Shown: piece by piece, positions 8,187 through 16,398 of the stretch
Position numbering within the stretch: the first letter of the stretch is position 1
Layout of the letters: each line of letters opens with the position of its first letter
Translations under genes and position numbers: made by a program
Notes under the pieces: model-generated
Databases searched by the model: none
Seen by the model: the letters and a program-made list of their open reading frames with translations, nothing else
Told to the model about the DNA's origin: nothing
Source: Hyphomicrobiales bacterium
GTDB lineage: Bacteria; Pseudomonadota; Alphaproteobacteria; Rhizobiales; Rhizobiaceae
Direction: 5' to 3'
Assembly (NCBI GenBank): GCA_017305935.1
Contig: JAFKJU010000018.1
Coordinates: 62,001 to 126,000 of the forward strand
Length of the DNA: 64,000 nt

Positions 8187-8250
8187 TGGTAACGTTTCCA
8201 TATCTGATACCGGCAAACACCTGCTGTCAAGCGAAGCGGCAACGTTTCCA
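8187..8250. promoter_or_regulatory. Tandem LacI-type operators
   Basis: TGGTAACGTTTCCA (8187-8200) and CGGCAACGTTTCCA (8237-8250) are two near-palindromic 14-mers built on the AACGTT core typical of LacI/GalR regulators. They are exactly 50 bp apart, about five helical turns, which suits looping or cooperative binding. They lie between the aldolase start (minus) and hutD (plus). The regulator encoded at 3433-4464 is the obvious candidate. Confidence 0.75.
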
Positions 8251-8339
8251 TGTGCTGCGGCGCGGCGTTTCCCGCTGGACGGCTCCGATATCAGCGCCTA
8301 AGGCTTTCGGATATCGGAATGGCAGGCATGGGGGAGACA

Positions 8340-8909
8340 ATGACCGGCATCGAAATTTTGAAAGCAAGCGATCGCAAGCCGATGCCGTGGAAGAACGGCG
8401 GCGGGGAAACCATCGAGATCGCCGTCCATCCGGCCGACGCCTCGCTCGAAACCTTCGACTGGCGGCTCAGCATCGCCACCGTCGCGGTCGACGGTCCCTT
8501 CTCCACCTTCGCAGGCATCGACCGCACCATCGCCGTACTGACCGGCGACGGCATGGACATGCGCATCGACGGCGAGCCGCAACGGCTGACGCCGGAGACG
8601 GCGCCCTTCCCCTTCCAGGGAGACAGCAAGACGGAAGCCTGGCTGATCGGCGGCCCGGTGCGCGACCTCAACATCATGAGCCGGCGGACGACGCTGCGGC
8701 ACCGGATGGAGCGCCTCGATATCACCGCGCCGACCCGCATCGAGACCGAGGGCGGCGAATGCCTGGTGCTTGCCGTCGATGCCTGCCGGGTCGGGGATGT
8801 GGTGCTGGATGTCTATGATGTCGCGCGCCTCGCGCCGACTTCCATGCCCGTGACCGTCGAGCCGCAGGGGCGCACGCGGATATTCGTCATCCGCCTCTTC
8901 GCCGCCTGA
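8340..8909 (+). CDS. HutD/Ves family protein
   Basis: 189 aa from ATG 8340, preceded by GGGGGAG. The HutD family hallmarks are at the N-terminus, PMPWKNGGGETIEIAV, followed by FDWRLSIATVAVDGPFSTFAGIDRTI. HutD proteins are bicupins often linked to histidine utilisation, possibly binding urocanate or formylglutamate, but biochemical function is not firmly known. No hut genes lie nearby. It faces away from the sugar operon and shares the region containing the two LacI-type operators, so it may be co-regulated. It ends next to the convergent gene at 8910. Confidence 0.85.
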   Translation: MTGIEILKASDRKPMPWKNGGGETIEIAVHPADASLETFDWRLSIATVAVDGPFSTFAGIDRTIAVLTGDGMDMRIDGEPQRLTPETAPFPFQGDSKTEAWLIGGPVRDLNIMSRRTTLRHRMERLDITAPTRIETEGGECLVLAVDACRVGDVVLDVYDVARLAPTSMPVTVEPQGRTRIFVIRLFAA

Positions 8910-9128
8910 TCAGAGGGCCGTCTCGTCCTCACCCTCATCGTCGGTCCAATCGGCGATGTCGGCTGCGGCGCAATCTTCCGGAGAAGCCTCAAGACCCATG
9001 TCCAGCCAATAGGTTACGGCCATTTCTTCAGCATAATAACGAACGGGCGTACCGTCATCGAAATGCGCGAAGCCCGCATGCTCGATCATGTAGGCGACGA
9101 AACGCCGAATGAATTCGTCTTCGGTCAC
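8910..9128 (-). CDS. Small acidic hypothetical protein (72 aa)
   Basis: A GTG-initiated frame directly abuts the convergent hutD stop codon. The protein is acidic, with no membrane segment; its aromatic-rich middle (VRYYAEEMAVTYWLDMGL) and acidic C-terminus (DWTDDEGEDE) suggest a small folded cytoplasmic protein. No clear Shine-Dalgarno sequence is seen before the GTG. I do not recognise the family. Amino-acid composition and close packing favour a real gene. Confidence 0.55.
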   Translation of the reverse strand: MTEDEFIRRFVAYMIEHAGFAHFDDGTPVRYYAEEMAVTYWLDMGLEASPEDCAAADIADWTDDEGEDETAL

Positions 9129-9211
9129 GACTTAAGGTTCCGCATGAAGGCTATGGGAAAATTCCATATAATCCAACAAGCTAAAGGCAATTGTTAAACA
9201 AGAGATTCAGC

Positions 9212-9236
9212 CTTGATCCTCAATTTTTGGATCAAG
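9212..9236. repeat. Hairpin inverted repeat
   Basis: CTTGATCC (9212-9219) and GGATCAAG (9229-9236) form a perfect 8-bp stem with a 9-base T-rich loop. Weaker dyad symmetry extends outward (GTTAAACAAGAGA at left against TCTCTTAAC at right). It lies in the AT-rich spacer between two small minus-strand genes. It could be a terminator-like structure for the 61-aa gene, though no U-run follows. Confidence 0.4.
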
Positions 9237-9274
9237 TGTGGAAAACTCTCTTAACTTATTGTTAATTATGATGT

Positions 9275-9460
9275 TTAAGTAAACCGAGCTGAGGTTTCCG
9301 TCACGGTACGCTGCATACCGTAGTCACGCTGGAAGGCCGTTTCGATATCTGCCGGGCGGGCGCGTGTCGCGGGCATGCGGGAGATTTCCGCAAAATCGGG
9401 ATGATCGACAATCGGCGGCGGTGGGGTATCGCGACGCGAGGCGGAAAAAAATCCGAACAT
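9275..9460 (-). CDS. Small hypothetical protein (61 aa)
   Basis: The ATG at 9460 is preceded by an excellent GGAGGAAGG ribosome-binding site. The sequence starts MFGFFSASRRD, runs through a proline-rich stretch, and ends with a basic/polar segment (DIETAFQRDYGMQRTVTE). There is no clear membrane helix. I do not recognise the family. The strong ribosome-binding site and position between non-overlapping neighbours support it. Confidence 0.6.
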   Translation of the reverse strand: MFGFFSASRRDTPPPPIVDHPDFAEISRMPATRARPADIETAFQRDYGMQRTVTETSARFT

Positions 9461-9667
9461 GATGCCTTCCTCCAGTTGGTCCCAAAACGGCGAAGTTACG
9501 ATTATCGTTCCTCAGTATGCGGCGGAAATGAAGATTTTGTTAAACATAAATCTTAACCCCGCTTTCAGCAATGAGACCACGTCCAGACCTCTTGCCGAAA
9601 ACCGACAAATCATCCCATTGTGCCCGCACCTTCCCTCCCGGGGAGAACCGAACCGAGGATACTCGCC

Positions 9668-10366
9668 TTGCGTTTAGCACTCTATTTTACACCGCCGGCC
9701 GATGACGGCCTGACCTGCGCCGCCGGACAATGGCTTCTTCGCGACCCGTTCGCCGACAAAACCCTGCCGCCGGCGGAAACCGATGGTCTCTCCGCCGCCG
9801 AACATGCCGCCGCCATCGCCGATCCGCAGCGCTACGGGTTCCACGCCACGCTGAAGGCGCCGTTCGAGCTGGCCGCGAGCGCTAGTCCCGAGTTACTGAT
9901 TGCAGAGGCCGAGCGTTTCGCCGCCGGCTATCCGCGTTTCGAAATCCCCCGGCTTGTTCTCGGCCAGCTTGGGCCCTTCTTCGCGCTGGTTCCGGATGCG
10001 CCGCATCCGCCGTTGCAGAATTTCGCGGCCGAGGTCGTCACCCGCTTCGAGCCGTTCCGCGCACCCTTGAGCGAAAGCGACATCAGCAGGCGCAAGCCGG
10101 AGCAACTGCCGCCTGCCCAGCGCGAGCATCTGCTGCGCTGGGGCTATCCTTATGTCTTCGAGGAATTCCGCTTTCACATGACCCTCACCGGGCCGATCGA
10201 GGAAAGCCGTCGCGCCGTGATGCACCGCCTTCTTGAAGCCCGATTCATGGATTTCCTGAACCGGCCGCTGGCGATTTCGCATCTGGCGGTTTTCGTCGAG
10301 GAAGAACGCGGCGCGCCGTTCACGGTGCGCGCGCTCTTCCCCCTTAAGGAGAACGATCCGAGATGA
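9668..10366 (+). CDS. DUF1045 phosphonate-metabolism protein, 2H phosphoesterase superfamily
   Basis: 232 aa. A TTG start at 9668 (reads RLALYFTPP next) is preferred because GAGGA lies 10 nt before it; a GTG at 9620 gives an unusual leader. Two HxT motifs, His59-Ala-Thr61 in RYGFHATLKAPF and His170-Met-Thr172 in FRFHMTLTGP, are the hallmark of 2H phosphoesterases, which cut 2',3'- or 1'',2''-cyclic phosphates. The stop overlaps the phnM start (ATGA), so it belongs to the phn operon. I infer it may open 5-phosphoribosyl 1,2-cyclic phosphate, the job of PhnP elsewhere. Confidence 0.8.
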   Translation: MRLALYFTPPADDGLTCAAGQWLLRDPFADKTLPPAETDGLSAAEHAAAIADPQRYGFHATLKAPFELAASASPELLIAEAERFAAGYPRFEIPRLVLGQLGPFFALVPDAPHPPLQNFAAEVVTRFEPFRAPLSESDISRRKPEQLPPAQREHLLRWGYPYVFEEFRFHMTLTGPIEESRRAVMHRLLEARFMDFLNRPLAISHLAVFVEEERGAPFTVRALFPLKENDPR

Positions 10367-11502
10367 GCGCCGAACAGGTCTTCACCAATGCCCAGCTCGT
10401 GCTGGAGAACGAGATCGTTTCCGGCTCGCTCGTGGTGCGCGATGGCTTGATCGCGGCCATCGACAGCGGCAGCAGTCGCCATGGCGAGGATCTCGAGGGC
10501 GATTTCCTGATTCCCGGCCTTGTGGAGCTGCACACCGATCATCTCGAGGCGCATTATTCGCCGCGCCCCGGCGTGCGCTGGAACCTGACGGCGGCGATCC
10601 AGTCCTACGACGCCCAGATCGTCACCTCGGGTATCACCACCGTCTTTGACTGTCTGCGGCTCGGCTCCACCGAGGATGCCGGCTTTCCGCGCGGGGAAAT
10701 GCGCGAGATGGCCGATGCCATCGAGAAGGCCGGCGCGAAACATCGCCTGCGCGCCGAGCACTATATCCACCTGCGCTGCGAGGTGCCGACTGCCGATGTC
10801 GTCGCCCAGTTCGAGGATTTTGTCGAGGATCCGCAGGTGCGCCTGGTTTCGCTGATGGATCATTCGCCGGGCCAGCGGCAATTCCAGACGATGGACCAGT
10901 ATATTCTCTACTACAAGATCAAGCGCGGCCTCAGCGACGAGGCTTTCGATGCCTTCGTCGCCGCACGCAAGCAGGATTCCGATCTCTATTCGGCCATGCA
11001 CCGGCAGGCGATCGCCGATCTCTGCGCCGAACGCGGCATCGCCGTCGCCAGCCATGACGACGCAACGCAGGCGCATGTCGAGGAAGCGATCGCGCAGAAG
11101 GTGCGGCTCGCGGAATTCCCGACCAGCATCGAGGCGGCTCGCGCCTCGCATGAAGCCGGCATGAGCGTGCTGATGGGCGCGCCGAACGTGGTGCGCGGCA
11201 AATCCCATTCCGGCAATATCGCGGCCAGGGATCTGGCGGCGCTCGGGCTGCTCGATGTGCTCTCCTCGGACTATATCCCCTTCAGCCTGCTCGTCGCGCC
11301 CTTCATCCTCGCCGACGAGATCGACGGGATTGCGTTGCCGGAGGCGCTGCGCATGATCACCGCCAATCCAGCCCGCGCCGTGGGGCTCACTGATCGCGGC
11401 CGGCTGGCGCAAGGCTTGCGCGGCGATATGGTACGGGTGAAACGGGACGATGGCGTCCCGATCGTACGCGCCGTCTGGCGCGAGGGGCGGCGCGTGGCGT
11501 GA
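10363..11502 (+). CDS. phnM: Alpha-D-ribose 1-methylphosphonate 5-triphosphate diphosphatase PhnM
   Basis: 379 aa, the normal PhnM length. This amidohydrolase-superfamily enzyme removes pyrophosphate from alkylphosphonate ribose triphosphate in the C-P lyase pathway. Metal-site and family motifs are visible: LIPGLVELHTDHLEAHYSPRPGV near residues 47-68, the LMDHSPGQRQF stretch, and SHDDATQAHVEEA. It is coupled to DUF1045 upstream (ATGA) and to phnN downstream (TGATG). The C-P lyase core genes phnGHIJK are not in the window. Confidence 0.95.
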   Translation: MSAEQVFTNAQLVLENEIVSGSLVVRDGLIAAIDSGSSRHGEDLEGDFLIPGLVELHTDHLEAHYSPRPGVRWNLTAAIQSYDAQIVTSGITTVFDCLRLGSTEDAGFPRGEMREMADAIEKAGAKHRLRAEHYIHLRCEVPTADVVAQFEDFVEDPQVRLVSLMDHSPGQRQFQTMDQYILYYKIKRGLSDEAFDAFVAARKQDSDLYSAMHRQAIADLCAERGIAVASHDDATQAHVEEAIAQKVRLAEFPTSIEAARASHEAGMSVLMGAPNVVRGKSHSGNIAARDLAALGLLDVLSSDYIPFSLLVAPFILADEIDGIALPEALRMITANPARAVGLTDRGRLAQGLRGDMVRVKRDDGVPIVRAVWREGRRVA

Positions 11503-12101
11503 TGGAACCGCAGCCTCGAGCCTCCGCTGGCTGCATGGTCGTCGTCGTCGGCCCGAGCGGCGCCGGCAAGGATACGCTGATGGCCGCCGCCGCCCAGCGT
11601 TTCGCCGGCGATCCCCGCTTGCATGTCGTTCGCCGCGTCATCACTCGCCCCTCGGATGCCGGCGGCGAGGATTTTGAAGGCGTCGATGTCACGGAATTCG
11701 AAAGACGGCGGGCATCGGGCGATTTCGCCGTACATTGGCAGGCGCATGGCCTGAATTACGCTATTCCCCGCAATGCCTGCAAGCGCGTCGAAGCTGGCCA
11801 GATCGTCGTCGCCAATGGCTCGCGCTCGGCGCTGAAACACTTCCAGAAGGCTTTTTCGCATCTGGTCGTCTTGAATATCGTCGCTTCGAAGGCGGTACTG
11901 GCCGAGCGACTGTTCGCGCGCGGCCGGGAAAGCCTCGACGATATCGAGCAACGGCTGCAGCGGGGCGATCTTGGCGTCAAAGGCGATTTCGAGGTGGTGA
12001 CCATCGACAATAGCGGGCCGCTCGACCGCTCCGTCGCCGACATGACGGCGCTGATCGGCGACCTTCTGGCGCGCTTGCCGAAACCGGGGCCGATGGCGTA
12101 A
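11502..12101 (+). CDS. phnN: Ribose 1,5-bisphosphokinase PhnN
   Basis: 199 aa from ATG 11502, which overlaps the phnM stop by one base. The guanylate-kinase-like P-loop GPSGAGKDT lies near residues 17-25, followed by RRVITRPSDAGGEDFEGV, which corresponds to the substrate-binding region of PhnN. The enzyme phosphorylates ribose 1,5-bisphosphate to PRPP, the last step after the C-P lyase reaction and cyclic phosphate opening. The preceding DUF1045 and phnM make a short, coherent tail-end pathway operon. Confidence 0.93.
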   Translation: MEPQPRASAGCMVVVVGPSGAGKDTLMAAAAQRFAGDPRLHVVRRVITRPSDAGGEDFEGVDVTEFERRRASGDFAVHWQAHGLNYAIPRNACKRVEAGQIVVANGSRSALKHFQKAFSHLVVLNIVASKAVLAERLFARGRESLDDIEQRLQRGDLGVKGDFEVVTIDNSGPLDRSVADMTALIGDLLARLPKPGPMA

Positions 12102-12153
12102 ACCGGTAGCCGCCGGATTGCCGGCTTCAAAACCATTCGAACAGGCTTCATCC

Positions 12154-13755
12154 ATGCCCGTGCTTCTTTCCCGCCGTCTTCTGCTCCAGTCCTCCGCCGC
12201 ATTTGCGACGCTCGCGACCCTCGGCTTTCGCGCACAGGCGCAAGGCACCGGCGGGCGGCTGATCGTCGCCGCCGATTCCGAGCCGAAGAACCTGAACCCG
12301 GCCATCGTTGCCTCCAACGGCGTGTTCTTCATCGCCAGCAAGGTGATCGAACCGCTGGCCGAAGCCTCCTTCACCGGCGAGGACCGGCTGGAGCCGCGCC
12401 TTGCCACCGGCTGGAAAGGATCGGCGGATGGACTGTCGGCGACCTTCACCCTGCGCGAAGGCGTCAAGTGGCACGACGGCAAGCCCTTCACGTCCGCCGA
12501 CGTCGCCTTCTCGGCGATGAACATCTGGAAGCCGTTGCAAAATCTTGGTCGCATCGTCTTCGCCAATCTTTCCAACGTCGAGACGCCGGACGAGAAGACG
12601 GCGATCTTCCGCTTCTCGAAACCGACGCCGTTTCAGCTCATTCGCAACGCCCTGCCGGTGGTCACCAGCGTTGTGCCGAAACATCTCTACGAAGGCACCG
12701 ATATCGCCGCCAACCCGGCCAACAATACGCTTATCGGCACCGGCCCATTCAAGTTCGCCGAATACAAGCCCGGCGAATACTACCGGCTGGAGCGCAATGC
12801 CGATTACTGGAGCGAGGACCAGCCGAAGCTCGATGAGATCGTCTACCGCGTGCTGCCGGATCGCGCCGGCGCCGGCACGGCGCTGGAGGCGGAAGAAATC
12901 CATCTGGCGGCATTTTCGGCCGTGCCACTCACCGATCTCGCCCGCATCGGCAAGGAGCCGGGCATCCAGATCATTTCCGCCGGCTACGAGGCGCTGACCT
13001 ACCAGCTCGTGGTCGAGATCAATCATCGCCGCAAGGAACTAGCCGATCTCAGGGTGCGCCAGGCCATCGCACATGCCATCGACAAGGATTTCGTCGTTCG
13101 CACCATCTTCCTCGGCTTTGCCGAGCCGTCGACCGGACCGGTTCCGCACAACTCGACGGAATTCTATTTCTCGGATGTGCCAGACTATGAATTCGACGTC
13201 GACAAGGCCAACGCGTTGCTGGACGAGGCCGGCTACACGCGCGGCAGCAACGGCACCCGCTTCTCGCTGAAACTGCTGGCCGCGCCCTATTTCAACGAGA
13301 CTCGCCAGTTCGGCGATTACCTGCGTCAGGCGCTGGCCGCCATCGGCATCGATGCCGAGCTTGCCAACAACGATTCGGCCGCCCACCAGAAGGCCGTCTA
13401 TACCGACCATGCCTTCGATCTCGCCGTCGCCCCGCCGGTGTTCCGCGGCGACCCGGCGATTTCAACCACCATCCTCGTGCAATCCGGCATCCCGGCCGGC
13501 GTGCCCTTCTCCAATCAGGGCGGCTATGCCAATCCCGAACTCGACGCGATTATCACCAAGGCTTCGGAAACCGTGGATGGAAAAGCCCGCATCGACCTCT
13601 ATAATGATTTCCAGCGCCTGGTGGCCGAAGACCTGCCGCTGATCAACGTCGCCGAATGGGGCTTTATCACCGTGGCGCGCGATACGGTGCTGAATGTCGG
13701 CGACAATCCGCGTTGGGCGGTGTCCAACTGGGCGGATACCGCTTTGAAAGGGTGA
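12154..13755 (+). CDS. ABC transporter substrate-binding protein, family 5 (DppA/OppA type)
   Basis: 533 aa from ATG 12154 (MPVLLSRRLLLQSSAAFATLA). The start is followed by a twin-arginine-like signal (SRRLLLQ) and a cleavage region near AQAQG, so the protein is periplasmic. The SBP_bac_5 pattern is clear: FTLREGVKWHDGKPFTSADVAFS, IGTGPFKF, and DLRVRQAIAHAIDK. It opens a five-gene Dpp/Opp importer operon and begins 52 nt after phnN, so it may be transcribed with the phn genes. Ligand is unknown; peptides, opines or glycosides are all possible. Confidence 0.92.
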   Translation: MPVLLSRRLLLQSSAAFATLATLGFRAQAQGTGGRLIVAADSEPKNLNPAIVASNGVFFIASKVIEPLAEASFTGEDRLEPRLATGWKGSADGLSATFTLREGVKWHDGKPFTSADVAFSAMNIWKPLQNLGRIVFANLSNVETPDEKTAIFRFSKPTPFQLIRNALPVVTSVVPKHLYEGTDIAANPANNTLIGTGPFKFAEYKPGEYYRLERNADYWSEDQPKLDEIVYRVLPDRAGAGTALEAEEIHLAAFSAVPLTDLARIGKEPGIQIISAGYEALTYQLVVEINHRRKELADLRVRQAIAHAIDKDFVVRTIFLGFAEPSTGPVPHNSTEFYFSDVPDYEFDVDKANALLDEAGYTRGSNGTRFSLKLLAAPYFNETRQFGDYLRQALAAIGIDAELANNDSAAHQKAVYTDHAFDLAVAPPVFRGDPAISTTILVQSGIPAGVPFSNQGGYANPELDAIITKASETVDGKARIDLYNDFQRLVAEDLPLINVAEWGFITVARDTVLNVGDNPRWAVSNWADTALKG

Positions 13756-13799
13756 GTTACGGGTGGTTCTTGACCCGTTTGTTCAGGAGTAGGCCGGAC

Positions 13800-14789
13800 G
13801 TGAAGCGGGCGATCGTCTTGTTGCGGCGCCGATTGATCGGCAGCATTCCCGTGCTGCTGATCGTCGTTGTCCTGACCTTCCTGCTGCTGGAAGCTGCGTC
13901 GGGCGATGCCGTCGATGCCTATCTCGTTTCCATGGGCGGCGGCGATGCCGCACTGGTCGAAACGCTGCGGCAATCCTATGGCCTCGACCAGTCCGTTTGG
14001 GCGCGGCTGCTGCTCTACCTGCAAGCCTTGGCGCATCTCGATCTCGGCTGGTCGGTCGCCTTCAACCGGCCGGTGCTGGCGCTGATTTGCGAGCGCCTGC
14101 CGAACACGCTGCTGCTAATGGGTACGTCGACGGCGCTGTCCTTCTGTCTTGGCAGCCTGCTTGGCATCGCGGCGGGCGCGAAACCCGGTTCGCCGCGCGA
14201 CCGGCTGCTCTCGGCGGGCTCGCTGGTGCTGTATGCCGTGCCGGGCTTCTGGCTCGGGCTGGTGCTGGTCATCGTCTTCTCGGTCTGGCTGCGCTGGTTG
14301 CCGACCAGCGGGCTGGAGACCATCGCGTCCGGCAAGCATGGATGGGACCGGGCGCTCGATATTGCCCGCCATCTCTTCCTGCCGGTCAGCGCGCTCGGCG
14401 TCATCTATCTGGCGCTGTTCCTGCGCGTCATGCGCGCCGGCATGGCCGATGTCTGGCGGCAGGATTATATCCTCTTCGCCAAGGCGCGCGGGCTGCCGCG
14501 ACGGCGCATCCTGTTTCGCCATGTGGCGCGCAATGCGCTGCTGCCGCTGGTGACGGTGCTCGGGCTGCAATCGGCGGCGATGATCGGCGGCAGTGTCGTC
14601 ATCGAAAGCGTCTTCGCTATTCCCGGTTTCGGGCGGCTGGCGCAGGAGGCGGTGAGCGGGCGCGATGCGCCGCTGCTGATGGGCATCATCCTCGTCAGCG
14701 CCGTCATGGTCATTCTCGTCAATGTCGCCGTCGATCTCCTCTATGCCGCCCTCGATCCGCGCGTCGGGGCCTCGGAGGCGGCATCGTGA
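13800..14789 (+). CDS. ABC transporter permease (DppB type)
   Basis: 329 aa, from a GTG at 13800 with AGGAG upstream. It has an N-terminal membrane helix (IGSIPVLLIVVVLTFLLLE), the DppB-like region ending in LDLGWSVAFNRPV, about six membrane helices, and the coupling loop YILFAKARGLPRRRILFRHVARNALLP. It forms the inner-membrane channel with the next gene product. Its stop overlaps the next start (GTGA). Confidence 0.9.
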   Translation: MKRAIVLLRRRLIGSIPVLLIVVVLTFLLLEAASGDAVDAYLVSMGGGDAALVETLRQSYGLDQSVWARLLLYLQALAHLDLGWSVAFNRPVLALICERLPNTLLLMGTSTALSFCLGSLLGIAAGAKPGSPRDRLLSAGSLVLYAVPGFWLGLVLVIVFSVWLRWLPTSGLETIASGKHGWDRALDIARHLFLPVSALGVIYLALFLRVMRAGMADVWRQDYILFAKARGLPRRRILFRHVARNALLPLVTVLGLQSAAMIGGSVVIESVFAIPGFGRLAQEAVSGRDAPLLMGIILVSAVMVILVNVAVDLLYAALDPRVGASEAAS

Positions 14790-15619
14790 GCCTGTTTGCG
14801 CGGCTGGCCGCCGCTCCCGGCGGCCGGGCCGGCCTGACGATCCTCGGCCTGATGGCTTTTATCGCCTTTGCCGCACCGGCGCTGTTTCCGGGCGATCCTT
14901 TGCGCATCGCCGGCCCGGCTTTGCTGCCGCCCTTCTCTTCCTCCGAGTTTCCGCTGGGAACCGATAGGCTCGGCCGCGATGTGCTCGCCTGCCTCGTCCA
15001 TGGCGCGCAGATCTCGCTGCTGGTCGGCCTCGCAGCGGCGGCCGCAGCGATCTTCGTCGGCATGGTTGTCGGGGCGCTGGCGGGCTTTGCCGGCGGGCTG
15101 GTTGAAGAAGCGTTGATGCGGGTGGTCGAGACATTCCAGATCGTGCCCGGCTTCCTGATGGCGCTTGCCTTCGCCAGCGTCCTCGGTGCCTCGCTGCCGA
15201 TCATCATCCTCGCCATCGCGCTTGCCGCCTGGGCAGAGCCGGCACGGCTGACGCGGGCGCAAGTGCTGGCGATCCGCGAGCAGGATTACATCGCGGCGGC
15301 GCGGGCGCTCGGAATGCATCCGCTGGAAATCGCCTTCAAGGAGATCCTGCCGAATGCGCTCGCCCCGGTGCTGGCGCTGTCCTCGGTCATCGTCGCAGGC
15401 GCGATCCTGACGGAGGCGGCGCTGTCCTTCCTCGGGCTCGGCGATCCGAATGTCGTCACCTGGGGCTCGATGATTGCGGAGGGACGCAATGTCATCCGCT
15501 CCGCTCCTTTCCTGTCGATCCTGCCGGGGCTGGCGCTGGTGGTCACCGTCCTCGGCGTCTACCTATTCAGCGAAGGCCTTGCCGATACCCTGCGGCAGAA
15601 CGGCGAGGAGCGGCCATGA
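14786..15619 (+). CDS. ABC transporter permease (DppC type)
   Basis: 277 aa from GTG 14786. Features are an N-terminal membrane helix, the DppC-typical PLGTDRLGRDVLACLVHGAQISLLVG, several hydrophobic helices, and the EAA coupling loop YIAAARALGMHPLEIAFKEILPNALAP. It is translationally coupled both to the preceding permease (GTGA) and to the following ATPase (ATGA), so all belong to one importer. Confidence 0.9.
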   Translation: MSLFARLAAAPGGRAGLTILGLMAFIAFAAPALFPGDPLRIAGPALLPPFSSSEFPLGTDRLGRDVLACLVHGAQISLLVGLAAAAAAIFVGMVVGALAGFAGGLVEEALMRVVETFQIVPGFLMALAFASVLGASLPIIILAIALAAWAEPARLTRAQVLAIREQDYIAAARALGMHPLEIAFKEILPNALAPVLALSSVIVAGAILTEAALSFLGLGDPNVVTWGSMIAEGRNVIRSAPFLSILPGLALVVTVLGVYLFSEGLADTLRQNGEERP

Positions 15620-16398
15620 CCGCGCCGCTCGCCGCCATCCGCAACCTCTCGCTGCGCTACGGCGACAACCCGCCGGCGCTGCGCGATCTGAGTTTCGACA
15701 TTCTCACCGGCGAAAGGCTGGCGATCATCGGCGAAAGCGGCTCGGGCAAAAGCAGCTTCGCCCGCGCCCTGGCCGGCCTGGTGCCGGAAACGGCGCGCCT
15801 CAACGGCGAAATCCAGTGGCCGGGCCTCGGCCACGCGCCCCTGCCCGGCCGCGATCTCGGCATGGTCTTGCAAGACCCCTCGACCAGCCTCGATCCGGTG
15901 CTGACCATCGGCGAGCAGGTGGCGGAAAGCGCGCGCGCCCATCTGCGCCTGTCGCGCGGCAAAGCCCTGGCGCTCGCCGAAAATCTTCTGACCCGCGTGC
16001 GTTTGCCCGAGCCGCATCGGCTGATGCAGGCCTATCCGCACCAACTTTCCGGCGGCCAGCGGCAGCGGGTGGCGATTGCCGCCACCCTTGCCTCGCGCCC
16101 GCGCATCCTCATTGCCGATGAAATCACCAGCGCCCTCGATATGGTAACGCAGGCGGAAATCGTCGCGCTGCTTGCCGATCTTGCCCGCGACGGGGCGATG
16201 ACGCTGGTGTTCATCACCCATGACATCGCGCTCGCCTCCGGTCTCTGCCAGCGCGTCGCTGTCTTTCATGAGGGACGGCTGGTGGAAATCGGGCCGATGC
16301 GCGAGGTGCTGGCGCGGCCGGGCGATTCCTATACCGCGACGCTGATCGCAGACCATATCAGCCTCACCGGACCGCGCTTGATCGGAGAGCGGCGATGA
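15616..16398 (+). CDS. ABC transporter ATP-binding protein (DppD type)
   Basis: 260 aa. Walker A GESGSGKSS near residue 38, the Q-loop, ABC signature LSGGQRQRVAIAATL and Walker B ILIADEITSALD are all intact, as is the H-loop (FITHDIALA). It energises the peptide-type importer together with the next gene product. It lacks the long C-terminal extension with cysteines seen in some DppD proteins. It overlaps neighbours by ATGA at both ends. Confidence 0.9.
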   Translation: MTAPLAAIRNLSLRYGDNPPALRDLSFDILTGERLAIIGESGSGKSSFARALAGLVPETARLNGEIQWPGLGHAPLPGRDLGMVLQDPSTSLDPVLTIGEQVAESARAHLRLSRGKALALAENLLTRVRLPEPHRLMQAYPHQLSGGQRQRVAIAATLASRPRILIADEITSALDMVTQAEIVALLADLARDGAMTLVFITHDIALASGLCQRVAVFHEGRLVEIGPMREVLARPGDSYTATLIADHISLTGPRLIGERR

